From the NCBI GenBank assembly GCA_016218085.1, contig JACREY010000017.1:212037-276036 (forward strand): DNA of 64,000 nucleotides. Direction: 5' to 3'. Below are positions 35,672 through 45,175 of this stretch, piece by piece. The DNA is from Ignavibacteriota bacterium (GTDB lineage Bacteria; Bacteroidota; Ignavibacteria; Tepidaquicellales; Tepidaquicellaceae). Both the position numbers and the translations under genes were made by a program. The number at the start of each line of letters is the position of its first letter. Within the stretch, counting starts at the first letter, position 1. The notes below the pieces were generated by a model. It ran no database searches. It was not told the origin of the DNA and saw nothing but the letters and a program-made list of their open reading frames with translations.

Positions 35672-36079
35672 TTAATTGTTTGAAATGTTTGAGCTACTGC
35701 CGCTGGTGTTTTCAATTTTTCCCTTAACCATAAGGAAATAAGTTATAAAACCGGCTCCGAGAAACAGCAATACAACACCAAATGTTATACCGTCATTGAA
35801 GTCCATTTTCTGCTCGAGCACATTTGCGATAAATATTCCCGCGCCTAAAAACAGCAGGAGTATTCCCCATTTCAAAGCTCTGTATGGATTGTGCGGTCTT
35901 GCAACTTTATCAGGACTTGAAAAATAATTTTTTACCTCTTCGGGTGTTAGCCCTTTTTCAATCAGTCTCATTCTTTCGCGGTGTTTTGAGTATATTGCCC
36001 AGAAAATTATGATTCCGGGGATACCGAACGTGAAAATGATACCGAAAATCGGGATGGTTTGTTCGATTACATGGTCCAT
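35672..36079 (-). CDS. DUF6249-like membrane protein
   Basis: A 135-residue protein with three predicted membrane helices (about 10-29, 68-86, 96-115). A cytoplasmic segment has HRERMRLIEKGLTPEEVKNYF, a pattern found in DUF6249 proteins next to ECF sigma operons. The Ser/Asn-rich tail (SGSSSNISNN) is probably disordered. It is the first gene of the leftward sigma operon. No catalytic motif is visible; it may help sense the signal for the sigma factor. Confidence 0.7.
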   Translation of the reverse strand: MDHVIEQTIPIFGIIFTFGIPGIIIFWAIYSKHRERMRLIEKGLTPEEVKNYFSSPDKVARPHNPYRALKWGILLLFLGAGIFIANVLEQKMDFNDGITFGVVLLFLGAGFITYFLMVKGKIENTSGSSSNISNN

Positions 36080-36310
36080 TTTGTTTTCCTTTCGTTTTTT
36101 CTTATTGTGACGTGCAGGGCTCTAAAAAGGTTGCATAACCAATTTTATATGTTAAATGAATATTTACAATTATAAAAAACTGTTAAAACATAATATTGAG
36201 GTCTATAATATCGTTTTTTCGGTTACGTTTGAGTATAAAGTCCCACTATTATATACAATATCACGGGATCTATAAATTCTATCGATTTTCAGGTTCTATC
36301 CCTAAAATTA

Positions 36311-36344
36311 AAAACGTTTTCCGGAATTAACCGGAAAACGTTTT
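36311..36344 (-). terminator. Terminator of the ATP-grasp/kamA operon
   Basis: AAAACGTTTTCCGG (36311-36324) and CCGGAAAACGTTTT (36331-36344) form a perfect 14-bp hairpin with a 6-base loop, 20 bases beyond the kamA stop. On the leftward transcript a run of U follows from the AAAA end. Confidence 0.85.
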
Positions 36345-36363
36345 ATATTTATTTAAACCACTA

Positions 36364-37518
36364 TTAGTTATTGGCTATTGGTACTTTGATATTTGCAATC
36401 ATTTCCTTTTCATCGTAAACTTTTCTTTTCTTTTTCTGCTTCCTGAGGTAGGCATCCCTGGAAGTCACTTTGGATTCATCTCTTACATCGGGATATTCAT
36501 AAATATTATACTTATAATTCCTGAGTATAATCTTATCTTCGTCTCGGGATATAACATAATTCGGGAGCATCGGGATTTTTCCGCCGCCGCCCGGCGCATC
36601 TATTACAAATTGCGGCACAGCAAGTCCGGAAATGTGTCCTCTTAATTTATCCATAATATCGAGCCCGACTTCTAGCGGAGTCCTGAAATGGTTAGCTCCC
36701 TTGGTCAGGTCTGCCTGGTATATATAGTAAGGCCTTACCCTGATTGCGAGCAGTCCTTTCATAAGCTCTCTCATAGTTTCTGCATTGTCGTTCACGCCCT
36801 TCATCAAAACGCACTGGTTGCCTACGGGAATTCCTGCATCTGAAAGCATATTGCATGCTTTCGTGCTTTCCGGAGTTATTTCCCACGGATGGTTGAAATG
36901 CGTATTGACATAAATCGGGTGATATTTCTTTAGCATATTGCATAGCTTAGGTGTGATTCTCTGCGGCAATACGCAGGGCATTTTTGTGCCGAGGCGGATT
37001 ACCTGTATATGTTTTATCTCTCTGAGTCTCATCAGGATTTTTTCGAGCATTGCATCCGTATGCATCAGCGGATCGCCACCTGAAAGTATCACGTCGGAGA
37101 TTTCGGTGTGCTGCGCAAGATAGTTGAAAGCGGATTCCAGATTTCTTAACGAAATTTTATTCGAATTTCCGACTTTTCTTTTTCTCGTACAGAACCTGCA
37201 ATACAGTCCGCACTGTGAAGTAACCAGGAATAATGCTCTATCGGGGTATCTGTGTGTTATGTTCGGAACAGGGCTCATATCATCTTCGTTCAGAGGATCT
37301 TCAGGACCGTCGATATCTTCGAGTTCTTTTTCATCAGGAACGCACTGCAGCCATATAGGGTCGCCCGGATAGCGGATGAGCGACAGGTAATAAGGATTCA
37401 CCCTTGCCTGAAAAAATTTATCAAGCTTTGCCGCAATTGTTCTGTCGATTTTGAACTTGTCAACAAGCTGGTCGACCGAGTGAATACTCTGTCTGATCAT
37501 CTCCTGCCAAAGTTCCAT
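36364..37518 (-). CDS. kamA: Lysine 2,3-aminomutase (radical SAM, PLP)
   Basis: A 384-residue enzyme that converts L-lysine to beta-lysine. The radical-SAM cluster motif is CGLYCRFC (Cys103, Cys107, Cys110). The PLP lysine is Lys314 in APGGGGKIP. The two acidic residues that select lysine in characterised KamA (Asp293 and Asp330 of the Clostridium enzyme) are conserved at Asp270 (YQADLTKG) and Asp307 (FVIDAPGG), with the same spacing to the PLP lysine. This favours lysine over glutamate as substrate. Last gene of the operon with a GNAT and two ATP-grasp enzymes, just before a terminator. Confidence 0.9.
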   Translation of the reverse strand: MELWQEMIRQSIHSVDQLVDKFKIDRTIAAKLDKFFQARVNPYYLSLIRYPGDPIWLQCVPDEKELEDIDGPEDPLNEDDMSPVPNITHRYPDRALFLVTSQCGLYCRFCTRKRKVGNSNKISLRNLESAFNYLAQHTEISDVILSGGDPLMHTDAMLEKILMRLREIKHIQVIRLGTKMPCVLPQRITPKLCNMLKKYHPIYVNTHFNHPWEITPESTKACNMLSDAGIPVGNQCVLMKGVNDNAETMRELMKGLLAIRVRPYYIYQADLTKGANHFRTPLEVGLDIMDKLRGHISGLAVPQFVIDAPGGGGKIPMLPNYVISRDEDKIILRNYKYNIYEYPDVRDESKVTSRDAYLRKQKKKRKVYDEKEMIANIKVPIANN

Positions 37519-37604
37519 AAAGTTTTTCCTTCTGTTAGTTTGTAAATATATTTTAAAACTTTACTATTCTTTTAGACAAATAATTATCCAAAAAAGTTAC
37601 ACAT

Positions 37605-38072
37605 TTATAAATATTTTCCGTAAACAACAAGCGAATCTCCTACGTTGTAAAAATCTTTTATCTCAACGAACTTGTCGTATTTGTTCTTTTCGTAGAACTT
37701 TCTTTCCTTTTCGTATCCGGGCTTGCCGCTTGTCTCTATCAGCACGAGCCTTCCGGATTTTCCTTTTATATAATCTTCGATATACTTAATCAAACCGCTG
37801 CCTATCCCGCGTGCCTGAACATTCGGATTCACCGCAATCCAGTACAGGTCGTATGTCCCGACCGTTAAAGGTCTCGGACCTATGCACACATATCCGTTAA
37901 CCATATCCCCGTCCCCGTCAACAAATATTTCGTAATCTTTCTGGTCTTCGTTGTTCAGGTAAAAATCAATCAGCTCCATTGCTATCTTTATTTCTTCGCT
38001 GTTGAAATTATCCGTATCAACGAGAATCTTCTCTATCTTGTCCCTGTCCCTGTTTTCTAAATTCCGTATCAT
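37605..38072 (-). CDS. GNAT N-acetyltransferase
   Basis: A 155-residue acetyltransferase. The acetyl-CoA-binding motif A is DLYWIAVNPNVQARGIGSGL with the R/Q-x-x-G-x-G/A signature, followed by KFYEKNKYDKF typical of motif B. It is much shorter than AblB, the beta-lysine acetyltransferase that accompanies KamA in osmolyte synthesis, and it is probably not that enzyme. It lies 86 bases before kamA and 55 bases after an ATP-grasp gene, all leftward. It may acylate a product of the ligases; this is inferred. Confidence 0.87.
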   Translation of the reverse strand: MIRNLENRDRDKIEKILVDTDNFNSEEIKIAMELIDFYLNNEDQKDYEIFVDGDGDMVNGYVCIGPRPLTVGTYDLYWIAVNPNVQARGIGSGLIKYIEDYIKGKSGRLVLIETSGKPGYEKERKFYEKNKYDKFVEIKDFYNVGDSLVVYGKYL

Positions 38073-38100
38073 AATTTTTAAACAAACAAATATTTTCTGT

Positions 38101-38147
38101 TATTTGCTATTTGTTATTTGCTATTTGTTATTTGCTATTTGCTATTC
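38101..38147. repeat. 7-bp tandem array abutting the ATP-grasp stop codon
   Basis: Nearly seven head-to-tail copies of TATTTGC or TATTTGT run from 38101 to 38147. The array contains the stop codon and last codons of the leftward ATP-grasp gene and reaches almost to the GNAT start. It resembles the low-complexity arrays around the four-helix-bundle genes at 53098 and 58586, but here it is single-sided. Confidence 0.8.
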
Positions 38148-39225
38148 CCCAGCGCTCTGCCGAGTAATTAATAATATTCTGTATCAGTGTTTCATAAGAC
38201 CACCCGTATGCCTTTCCGCTTCTGGTAAATCCTGTGTCTTCATCCACATCAGATGCAATATCAGGATTCGGATTCAGCTCCAGCACATACGGTATTCCGT
38301 CCTTAACACGGAAGTCAACCCTCGCATAATCCGATGCGCCTACAATCCTGTAAACTCTCTTCGCCGTCTGCTGAATTATTTTTTCGAGCTCAGGCGAAAT
38401 ATTTTTCGCCGGGCATACTGCTTTCGTGCAGGCAAATTCAACTGTCTTGTACATCCACTTGCTGTTGTAGCTTACTATCTTCGGATAATCTTCCGGCATT
38501 CCCGTGAAATCTATTTCCGAAATCGGGAATACAATCAAATCATCATCGCTGTTTTTGAAATTTCCCACCACGCTTACATTTATTTCCCTTCCGTCTATAA
38601 ACTCTTCTACTAAAGCGGGCTGTTTGTGAACATCGAGTATATATTGTATTCTTTCTTTTAATTCTTTCTCATCCTGAACAATCGATTTATTCTCAATTCC
38701 GATGCTTGCATCTTCACGCGATGGCTTTACTATCAGCGGGAATTTCCCTTTTACTTTGTCATACCCGTTTTCACTGAACTTATTAGCATTATTGCAAAGG
38801 TAATGTGCCGCAGTCGGAATATCATAGTAATGAAGAATCTCTTTCACTCTCGATTTATTAAGCGCAAGCCCCAGCGTAAGCGCGCGTGAGCCTGTATATG
38901 GAATTTTCATAATTTCAAAAAGCGATGCAATATTCATTTCCTGTGTAGGGTCTCCGTCAACCGATTCGCAAAGATTAAATATTATATCAGGCGGATCGCT
39001 TTTCAGCTCATCAATCAGCTTATATATATCCAGCGCAACCGGAACTATCTTTGTCGTGTGCTCGCTCTCGCGAAGCGCGCGCTGTACCGATTTCATTTCA
39101 TCCAGCACCCCGTATTCGCTCATATCGATTGCTTCTTCTATCTTGTCTATATCGGTAACCCCGTCATCCCAGACTTTGTCTTTGGAATACTGCGTAGGGT
39201 CATTGAAAATAATATCAATCTTCAT
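38128..39225 (-). CDS. D-Ala-D-Ala ligase-like ATP-grasp enzyme 1
   Basis: A 365-residue ATP-grasp ligase. The N-terminal domain has PDIIFNLCESVDGD and IPYTGSRALTLGLALNKS, as in D-Ala-D-Ala ligases. The ATP-grasp part has FPLIVKPSREDASIGI, the PALVEEFIDGREI hairpin and YARVDFRVKDGIPYVLELNPNPDI with the Mg-binding Glu and Asn. It is larger and more divergent than true Ddl, and a paralogue is encoded next door, so it probably joins other amino acids. Adjacent GNAT and lysine aminomutase genes suggest a beta-lysine-containing product. Confidence 0.85.
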   Translation of the reverse strand: MKIDIIFNDPTQYSKDKVWDDGVTDIDKIEEAIDMSEYGVLDEMKSVQRALRESEHTTKIVPVALDIYKLIDELKSDPPDIIFNLCESVDGDPTQEMNIASLFEIMKIPYTGSRALTLGLALNKSRVKEILHYYDIPTAAHYLCNNANKFSENGYDKVKGKFPLIVKPSREDASIGIENKSIVQDEKELKERIQYILDVHKQPALVEEFIDGREINVSVVGNFKNSDDDLIVFPISEIDFTGMPEDYPKIVSYNSKWMYKTVEFACTKAVCPAKNISPELEKIIQQTAKRVYRIVGASDYARVDFRVKDGIPYVLELNPNPDIASDVDEDTGFTRSGKAYGWSYETLIQNIINYSAERWGIANSK

Positions 39226-39336
39226 TAATCTATTATTAAAATCTTTAGTTTATTTTTTTTTATTAAATTAAATCGCAATCAACTTTCAATCTTAAGAATC
39301 CGCGCTCTTTGCGTCCGCCGTGGCGGATTATGAATC

Positions 39337-40416
39337 TTATGAATTTCTTTTCACCGCTTCATTCAGTACCGCATTTATCATCGCATTGTAATCCATTCCC
39401 CCGTGCCTTGCCGCCTTCGGGTAACACGAGTTATCCCTCGGGTCGGGAAGTATTCCCGGAAGAGGATTGATTTCGATGATGTTCGGTACATTGTTTTTAT
39501 CCAGCCTTACATCTATTCTTGCCCAGTCCCTGATTCTCAAAACTTTATAAGCATCCTTGCATACTTTTTCTATCTGCTTATAAATTTTCTCATCAACTTT
39601 TGCAGGACAGGTGAATATATCAAGCTGGTTTTCTCTTGTATCAAAAAACCATTTAACTTCGTATGAATAGATTTTATTGAATCCTTCGGGAACAAAGTCG
39701 AGGTTCAGCTCAACTATGGGCAGAACCTTAACGTTTTCCCCGTTACCGAGCATTGCCACGGTAAATTCTTTTCCTCCGATAAAATCTTCTACGAGCGCAG
39801 GCTGGTTGTAGCATTCTTTTATTCTTGCAATTTCGCTTATCAGCTCTTCTTTATTGTTTGCAAGAGATGAATTGTAAATGCCTTTAGACGAACCTTCGTG
39901 CAATGGTTTTACGAATTGCGGAAACTCTAAGTTGTTGCTGTCGAATTGAATATCTGATATGAAAAATTTCGAGTTCGGGATATTGTAGTAAGATAAAATT
40001 TCTTTGCATCTGGATTTATCGTGGCAGATTCCTATCGTAATCGAATCACTTCCCGTGAAAGGGATGTTCAGCATCTCAAGCATTGCAGGAATCTGCGATT
40101 CCCTCGATGCGCCGTAATATCCTTCCGCAACATTGAAAACAAATTCGGGCTTTAGTTCTTTTAATCTCTCGTATGCATTTTCATCCGCTTCAACAAGCAT
40201 AACGTCGTGACCGCCGCTTTCCAGCGCTGCCTTTACTGCGTCGATAGTCTCCATCGAATCCCATTCCGCGTATGTGTCATCTATTCTCTCGGGATAGTTT
40301 TCTACAAGCTCCCTGTTGATGTATTTCGATGTTACGGAATTCTTCGCATCTTTGACTGAAGACGAAATTTCTTCATCGGTTTCTTTCTTAACGTTATATG
40401 TTAAAGCTAATTTCAA
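39337..40416 (-). CDS. D-Ala-D-Ala ligase-like ATP-grasp enzyme 2
   Basis: A 359-residue paralogue of the neighbouring ligase. It has PEFVFNVAEGYYGASRESQI, IPFTGSDSITIGICHDKS, LEFPQFVKPLHEGSSKGI, PALVEDFIGGKEFTVAML and WARIDVRLDKNNVPNIIEINPLPGI. All ATP and Mg ligands look intact. It is the first gene of the leftward operon, 111 bases before ligase 1. Two different ATP-grasp ligases in a row imply two successive amide bonds or two alternative substrates. Confidence 0.85.
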   Translation of the reverse strand: MKLALTYNVKKETDEEISSSVKDAKNSVTSKYINRELVENYPERIDDTYAEWDSMETIDAVKAALESGGHDVMLVEADENAYERLKELKPEFVFNVAEGYYGASRESQIPAMLEMLNIPFTGSDSITIGICHDKSRCKEILSYYNIPNSKFFISDIQFDSNNLEFPQFVKPLHEGSSKGIYNSSLANNKEELISEIARIKECYNQPALVEDFIGGKEFTVAMLGNGENVKVLPIVELNLDFVPEGFNKIYSYEVKWFFDTRENQLDIFTCPAKVDEKIYKQIEKVCKDAYKVLRIRDWARIDVRLDKNNVPNIIEINPLPGILPDPRDNSCYPKAARHGGMDYNAMINAVLNEAVKRNS

Positions 40417-40618
40417 AAATTAAATTTTATCTTTAAAAAAGTTTTCACAAATATAACATTATAATTGCAATTGTCAAGAAGATTTCTTGCAAAATAAAAA
40501 AAAATTTGAAGAATAATTATCGGGGAAAATATTTTTTGATTTGTGTTTTGGGGAAAACATTTCACGCAACCGGAAAACCGCACGGGATAAGGATTTCAAG
40601 AGATGAAGAAAAAACAGA

Positions 40619-40650
40619 AAAAGCGCAGGAAAAATTAATTTCCTGCGCCT
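40619..40650 (-). terminator. Terminator of the aminotransferase gene
   Basis: GCGCAGGAAA (40623-40632) pairs with TTTCCTGCGC (40639-40648) over a short AT loop. U-runs arise on both strands, so it may act in both directions. It separates the aminotransferase from the ATP-grasp operon. Confidence 0.8.
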
Positions 40651-40693
40651 TTTTAATATCAAAAAAATATTTCTTATGAAATAAGAATTGTTT

Positions 40694-41965
40694 TTATTTT
40701 TTTAATTTATGCAGAGCATTTCTCAATGCAAGTGCCGCATCTTTTGCATCCTGAACACTGCACGTTCCTACCGATAACCTGAACCAGGGTAAATCATTCG
40801 GTGAACCAAATGCATAAAAAGGAACGACTGCAATCTTTGCTTCATCCAGAATGTATGCGAGAATGTCATCAACTGTTTCAAGTACTTTTCCGCTTCCGGT
40901 TTTCATCCCTTTTAAATCAACTTTAATCGTAAGGTAAATTGCGCCCTGCGGAGAAATCGAATCCACATTGTATCCTTCTTTTTTCAGATATTCGAATTCA
41001 TTGTAAAATATTTTCAACCTCGTTTCTATTTCACTCTTGAAGTTTTCGAAGTACTGATTCACTTCTTCTTTCTTCTGAAGGAATTTTCCGAGAGCTACCT
41101 GTTCGGGCTTCGGACACCACGCGCCTATATGTGCAAGAATATTTTTTATCTTATCCATTATCGGCTTCGGACCGTATGCCCATCCAAGTCTTACTCCGGT
41201 TGCCGCAAAACATTTTGAAATTCCGTCAACAAAAATAATGTAATCCCTGATTGAAGGATTAAGGTCAACAGGATTGATATGCTTTACACCGTCGAAAGTG
41301 AGTATCCAGTAAATCTGGTCAAAGAAAATGTATACAGGTTTTTTGTTCTGTTCGGCGCGGAGCTTGTTTTCTTCCACAACCAGGTCAATAATTTCTTTCA
41401 GCGCTTCTTTTTTGAAAGCCGTTCCCGATGGATTCAGAGGCGAGTTCATTGCAATCAGTACAACATCTTTAATATAAGGCAGTAAATCTTTTTTAGTCGG
41501 GACGTAATCATTATCTGCAGATGTCTGCATTGCCACTCCGTTTGCTCCTGCAAGCTGAACGTAGCAGTTGTTATTCCACGATGGAGCTGGATATAAAATC
41601 ATTTCTCCGGGGTCAACAATTGTTTTGAAAAGCGTGTATGTCAAAGGTCTTGCTCCGCTTCCAACAACTATTTCATTCGGCTTGTAATCGAAGCCTCCTC
41701 TTTCTTTTATAAATTCCGAAATCGAATTGCGAAGTATTGCCACGCCTTCGGACGGCGGATAATTTGTCTGGTTATCCTTATATGCTTCTGCAATTTCTTT
41801 TTTCAGACCTTCGGGAATCGGAAATACTTTCGGATTATAATCCCCTATTGTAAAATTGTAAATTTTTTCTCCCTTTTCGATTCTTGCATCTATTACTTCC
41901 GAAATTTTTCTAATGCCTGAACCAATAAGATTTTCTGCTGTCTTTGATAATATATATTTAGCCAT
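40694..41965 (-). CDS. Class I/II pyridoxal-phosphate aminotransferase
   Basis: A 423-residue aminotransferase from the ATG at 41965 (MAKYILSKTAENL); an upstream in-frame Met at 42007 is less likely. It has NYPPSEGVAILRNSISEF, VVGSGARPLTYTLF for PLP phosphate, NSPLNPSGT, and the PLP lysine in VDGISKCFAATGVRLGW. FRLSVGTC near the end carries the carboxylate-binding Arg. It belongs to the aspartate aminotransferase fold I; the amino donor is not determinable. A terminator behind it separates it from the ATP-grasp operon. Confidence 0.9.
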   Translation of the reverse strand: MAKYILSKTAENLIGSGIRKISEVIDARIEKGEKIYNFTIGDYNPKVFPIPEGLKKEIAEAYKDNQTNYPPSEGVAILRNSISEFIKERGGFDYKPNEIVVGSGARPLTYTLFKTIVDPGEMILYPAPSWNNNCYVQLAGANGVAMQTSADNDYVPTKKDLLPYIKDVVLIAMNSPLNPSGTAFKKEALKEIIDLVVEENKLRAEQNKKPVYIFFDQIYWILTFDGVKHINPVDLNPSIRDYIIFVDGISKCFAATGVRLGWAYGPKPIMDKIKNILAHIGAWCPKPEQVALGKFLQKKEEVNQYFENFKSEIETRLKIFYNEFEYLKKEGYNVDSISPQGAIYLTIKVDLKGMKTGSGKVLETVDDILAYILDEAKIAVVPFYAFGSPNDLPWFRLSVGTCSVQDAKDAALALRNALHKLKK

Positions 41966-42161
41966 AACGGATAGGATTGATTTCTTAAAGGATAAATATA
42001 AAAACATTAATATTTTTATTAAATACAGTAATTTGTATCCGAATTAGATATTTTATAATTAATTTTGATTTTTCAGAAATTAATTTCCCGATTTTTTCGT
42101 TTATTTCTATAGGAATATTTCATAAATTCCAAAAACTCAAAACTTTAAAATTTTAATTAAA

Positions 42162-43583
42162 ATGGAAACTAATTCTTTTTTTGGTGATGTATGTAAATAC
42201 TTCGATAAAGCGGCTTTGCATACTGACCATCCCAAAGGCTTGCTCGAACAAATCAAAATGTGCAACAGCGTTTACCACTTTAAATTCCCACTAAGACTCG
42301 ATGACGATAAATATGAAGTAATTGATGCGTGGAGAGTAGAGCACTCCCACCATATGCTCCCCGTAAAAGGAGGAATCCGCTTCAGCTCAATGGTCTGCGA
42401 AGATGAAGTTATGGCGCTTGCCGCTCTTATGACATATAAATGCGCAGTCGTTAACGTTCCCTTCGGCGGCGGAAAAGGCGGAGTGAAGGTTGACCCGTGG
42501 AAATACAAAACTAACGAACTCGAAAGAATCACAAGAAGATATGCGGTTGAATTAATCAAAAAGAATTTTATCGGTCCCGGAATAGACGTGCCTGCACCCG
42601 ATTACGGTACAGGACCCCGTGAAATGGCGTGGATTGCGGATACTTATATGACTTTTAATTCAACAAATACGGGTCAATCAGATTCTCTTGCCTGTATAAC
42701 AGGAAAACCAATTTCACAACAGGGTATCGGAGGAAGAAAAGAAGCAACGGGACGCGGAGTTTTCTTTGCAATACGTGAAGCCTGTAATGTTGCTGATGAT
42801 ATGAAAACTCTGGGATTAAAACCCGGTCTGGATGGCAAAACCGTTATCGTTCAGGGACTTGGAAACGTAGGCTACCACGCCGCAAAATTCATCGAAGAAG
42901 GCGGAGGCATAATAGTCGGGCTTATCGAAAGAGAAGGCGGCATCTATGACCCGAAAGGTCTTGATGTGGAAGAAGTATTCAAACATAGAAAAGATACAGG
43001 CTCATTGCTTAATTATAAAAACGCAAAAGAATTTAAAAACGGCTCTGAAGTGCTGGAACAAGAATGCGACATACTCGTACCGGCAGCACTCGAAAACCAG
43101 ATACATAAAGGCAATGCCGCAAACATAAAAGCAAAAATTATCGGAGAAGGCGCAAATGGTCCTATCACCGCAGAAGCCGAAGAAATCCTTCTCAAAAAAG
43201 GAAAACTCATTCTCGCGGATATGTATGCAAACGCAGGCGGCGTAACGGTATCATATTTCGAATGGCTCAAAAATCTTTCCCACGTTGCCTTCGGCAGAAT
43301 GGAAAAAAGGTATGATGAATTCTCACACGGAAATTTCGTTGACGTAATCGAAGACCTGACAAAAAGCAAACTTACTCCCCAGCAAAAAAATATGGTCATT
43401 AAAGGCGCAAGCGAAGTAGACCTTGTAAACTCCGGTCTCGAAGATACTATGATAACCGCATACCACCAGATACGTGAAACCTGGAAATCGAATCCGAAAA
43501 TCGACAGTTTCAGAACTGCCGCCTTCGTTGTCGCAATCGAAAAAATCGGTGAATCATATATGAATCTCGGAATATTCCCGTAA
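42162..43583 (+). CDS. gdhA: Glutamate dehydrogenase (Glu/Leu/Phe/Val family)
   Basis: A 473-residue hexameric-type dehydrogenase. The substrate site has [15 protein letters not shown] and the catalytic-lysine segment [28 protein letters not shown] supplies the conserved Asp. The nucleotide fold has [30 protein letters not shown] and [17 protein letters not shown] are typical of glutamate dehydrogenases. Length is slightly above the 410-450 usual range. It is followed by a terminator and then an ammonium transporter gene, fitting nitrogen assimilation. Confidence 0.92.
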   Translation: METNSFFGDVCKYFDKAALHTDHPKGLLEQIKMCNSVYHFKFPLRLDDDKYEVIDAWRVEHSHHMLPVKGGIRFSSMVCEDEVMALAALMTYKCAVVNVPFGGGKGGVKVDPWKYKTNELERITRRYAVELIKKNFIGPGIDVPAPDYGTGPREMAWIADTYMTFNSTNTGQSDSLACITGKPISQQGIGGRKEATGRGVFFAIREACNVADDMKTLGLKPGLDGKTVIVQGLGNVGYHAAKFIEEGGGIIVGLIEREGGIYDPKGLDVEEVFKHRKDTGSLLNYKNAKEFKNGSEVLEQECDILVPAALENQIHKGNAANIKAKIIGEGANGPITAEAEEILLKKGKLILADMYANAGGVTVSYFEWLKNLSHVAFGRMEKRYDEFSHGNFVDVIEDLTKSKLTPQQKNMVIKGASEVDLVNSGLEDTMITAYHQIRETWKSNPKIDSFRTAAFVVAIEKIGESYMNLGIFP

Positions 43584-43628
43584 ATTTTACTTGTACTTTT
43601 GTAAAATTCGAATTCCTATATTAAATTT

Positions 43629-43676
43629 AAGGCTTACTGTTTAAAATGAATTGAAAATAGTAAGCCTTTTTTTTAT
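43629..43676 (+). terminator. Terminator of gdhA
   Basis: AAGGCTTACT (43629-43638) pairs with AGTAAGCCTT (43659-43668) and is followed by a run of T. It lies 46 bases after the gdhA stop. Confidence 0.88.
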
Positions 43677-43824
43677 TTTGTCTTGATTTACCTGTTTTTA
43701 CTTGCAGAAATCAATTAGGATTGTTGTGAATTTTATTACATTTCAAAAAAAAACTACTCTACATTTATAGTAATATGAATTACTACTCTTATTCATTAAT
43801 CATTAAATTAAACGGAGGTTAAAA

Positions 43825-45108
43825 ATGCCTACTTGGAATACAGGCGACACCGGATTTATGTTATTAGCTACATCTCTTGTTATGTTAATGACACCCGGTT
43901 TGGCGTTTTTCTACGGCGGTCTTGTCGGAAGAAAAAATGTTTTAGCAATTATGATTCAGAGCTTTGTCTCTATGGGCTGGACCACAGTAATATGGTGGCT
44001 GTTCGGATTTTCTATGTGCTTCAGCGGTAACTGCGTTCAGGGTACCGATTTGCTCGGCGGAGTTATCGGTAATTTTGACTGGGCTTTCTTTAGAGGAATT
44101 GATTTAAACACATCTTCATTGGTTACAACAAATGTAAACGGTGCTACGGTATCAATTTTCGGTAATGCCGGAATTCCGATGCTGGTTTTCATTGCATACC
44201 AGATGATGTTTGCAATCATCACACCTGCTCTTATTACAGGTGCTTTTGCAAACAGGGTAAAATTCAGCGCTTACCTGATATTCCTTACACTATGGTTAGT
44301 GCTGGTTTATTTCCCGTTCGTGCACATGATTTGGGGCGGTGGAATTTTATGGCTTTGGGGAGTTAGAGATTTTGCAGGCGGTATAGTTGTTCACAATATC
44401 GCAGGTATGGCGGCACTTGCATCTGTTCTATACGTAGGAAAAAGAAAAGTTATCGATAAGGGACTTCACAGCATTCCGCTTATTGCTCTGGGTACTGGTT
44501 TGCTGTGGTTCGGATGGTACGGATTTAATGCTGGAAGCGAATTTGCAGTTGACCAAATAACTGCAAGTGCATTTATTAATACCGACCTCGCGGCTTCCTT
44601 CGCGGCTATTGTTTGGGTTTTGCTAGCCTGGTGGCTGGAAAAGAAACCGAAATTTGTCGGCTTGCTTACCGGTGCAGTTGCAGGCCTCGCCACCATCACA
44701 CCTGCGGCAGGCTTTGTTACCACCAAATCCGCAGTGGTAATCGGAATTCTTGCAGGAGCAATTTGTTACTTTGCAGTCGCACTGAAAAACAAAATGGGAT
44801 GGGATGATGCACTCGATGTCTGGGGCGTCCACGGCGTCGGAGGTATGATTGGTATCATTTTCCTCGGAATATTCGGTTCAGTTGCAGTGAATGCTAACGG
44901 ATTTAACGGATTACTGCACGGCGAATCTTCTTTCTTTATAAAACAGGTTGTTGCTATTTTAATTAGCTCGGTTTATGCATTTGGATTTACTTGGATTATG
45001 TTGAAGCTTATTAACTTTGTCACACCGGTTAGTCTGACAAAAGAAGAAGAAGAAATCGGTCTTGATGAAATACTGCACGGAGAAACTGCATATACAGACG
45101 CAATGTAA
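43825..45108 (+). CDS. amt: Ammonium transporter
   Basis: A 427-residue Amt/MEP/Rh channel with about eleven helices. The pore twin histidines are in FVHMIWGGGILW and WGVHGVGGMIG. The family signature DFAGGIVVHNIAGMAAL and GFNAGSEFAVD are intact. The N-terminus TGFMLLATSLVMLMTPGLAFFYGGLVG is classical. A GGAGG lies 6-10 bases before the ATG, an unusually good ribosome site for this window. No glnB/glnK gene is adjacent. It follows gdhA and precedes a porin gene. Confidence 0.95.
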   Translation: MPTWNTGDTGFMLLATSLVMLMTPGLAFFYGGLVGRKNVLAIMIQSFVSMGWTTVIWWLFGFSMCFSGNCVQGTDLLGGVIGNFDWAFFRGIDLNTSSLVTTNVNGATVSIFGNAGIPMLVFIAYQMMFAIITPALITGAFANRVKFSAYLIFLTLWLVLVYFPFVHMIWGGGILWLWGVRDFAGGIVVHNIAGMAALASVLYVGKRKVIDKGLHSIPLIALGTGLLWFGWYGFNAGSEFAVDQITASAFINTDLAASFAAIVWVLLAWWLEKKPKFVGLLTGAVAGLATITPAAGFVTTKSAVVIGILAGAICYFAVALKNKMGWDDALDVWGVHGVGGMIGIIFLGIFGSVAVNANGFNGLLHGESSFFIKQVVAILISSVYAFGFTWIMLKLINFVTPVSLTKEEEEIGLDEILHGETAYTDAM

Positions 45109-45120
45109 TACTTTTTTTAT

Positions 45121-45153
45121 TCCCGCTCTTTGAAATAAGAGCGGGATATTTTT
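45121..45153 (+). terminator. Terminator of amt
   Basis: TCCCGCTCTT (45121-45130) and AAGAGCGGGA (45137-45146) form a perfect 10-bp hairpin with a 6-base loop, followed by TATTTTTA. It begins 12 bases after the amt stop. Confidence 0.88.
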
Positions 45154-45175
45154 ATAAGAACAAAAAAATTTATTT

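Noticed and set aside
37605..38072. AblB (beta-lysine acetyltransferase) making N-acetyl-beta-lysine osmolyte with KamA
   Set aside because: The protein is about half the length of AblB and the operon contains two ligases not found in that pathway.
40474..40662. 62-codon leftward open frame between the ATP-grasp and aminotransferase genes
   Set aside because: It contains the terminator hairpin of the aminotransferase gene and is low complexity with no ribosome site.
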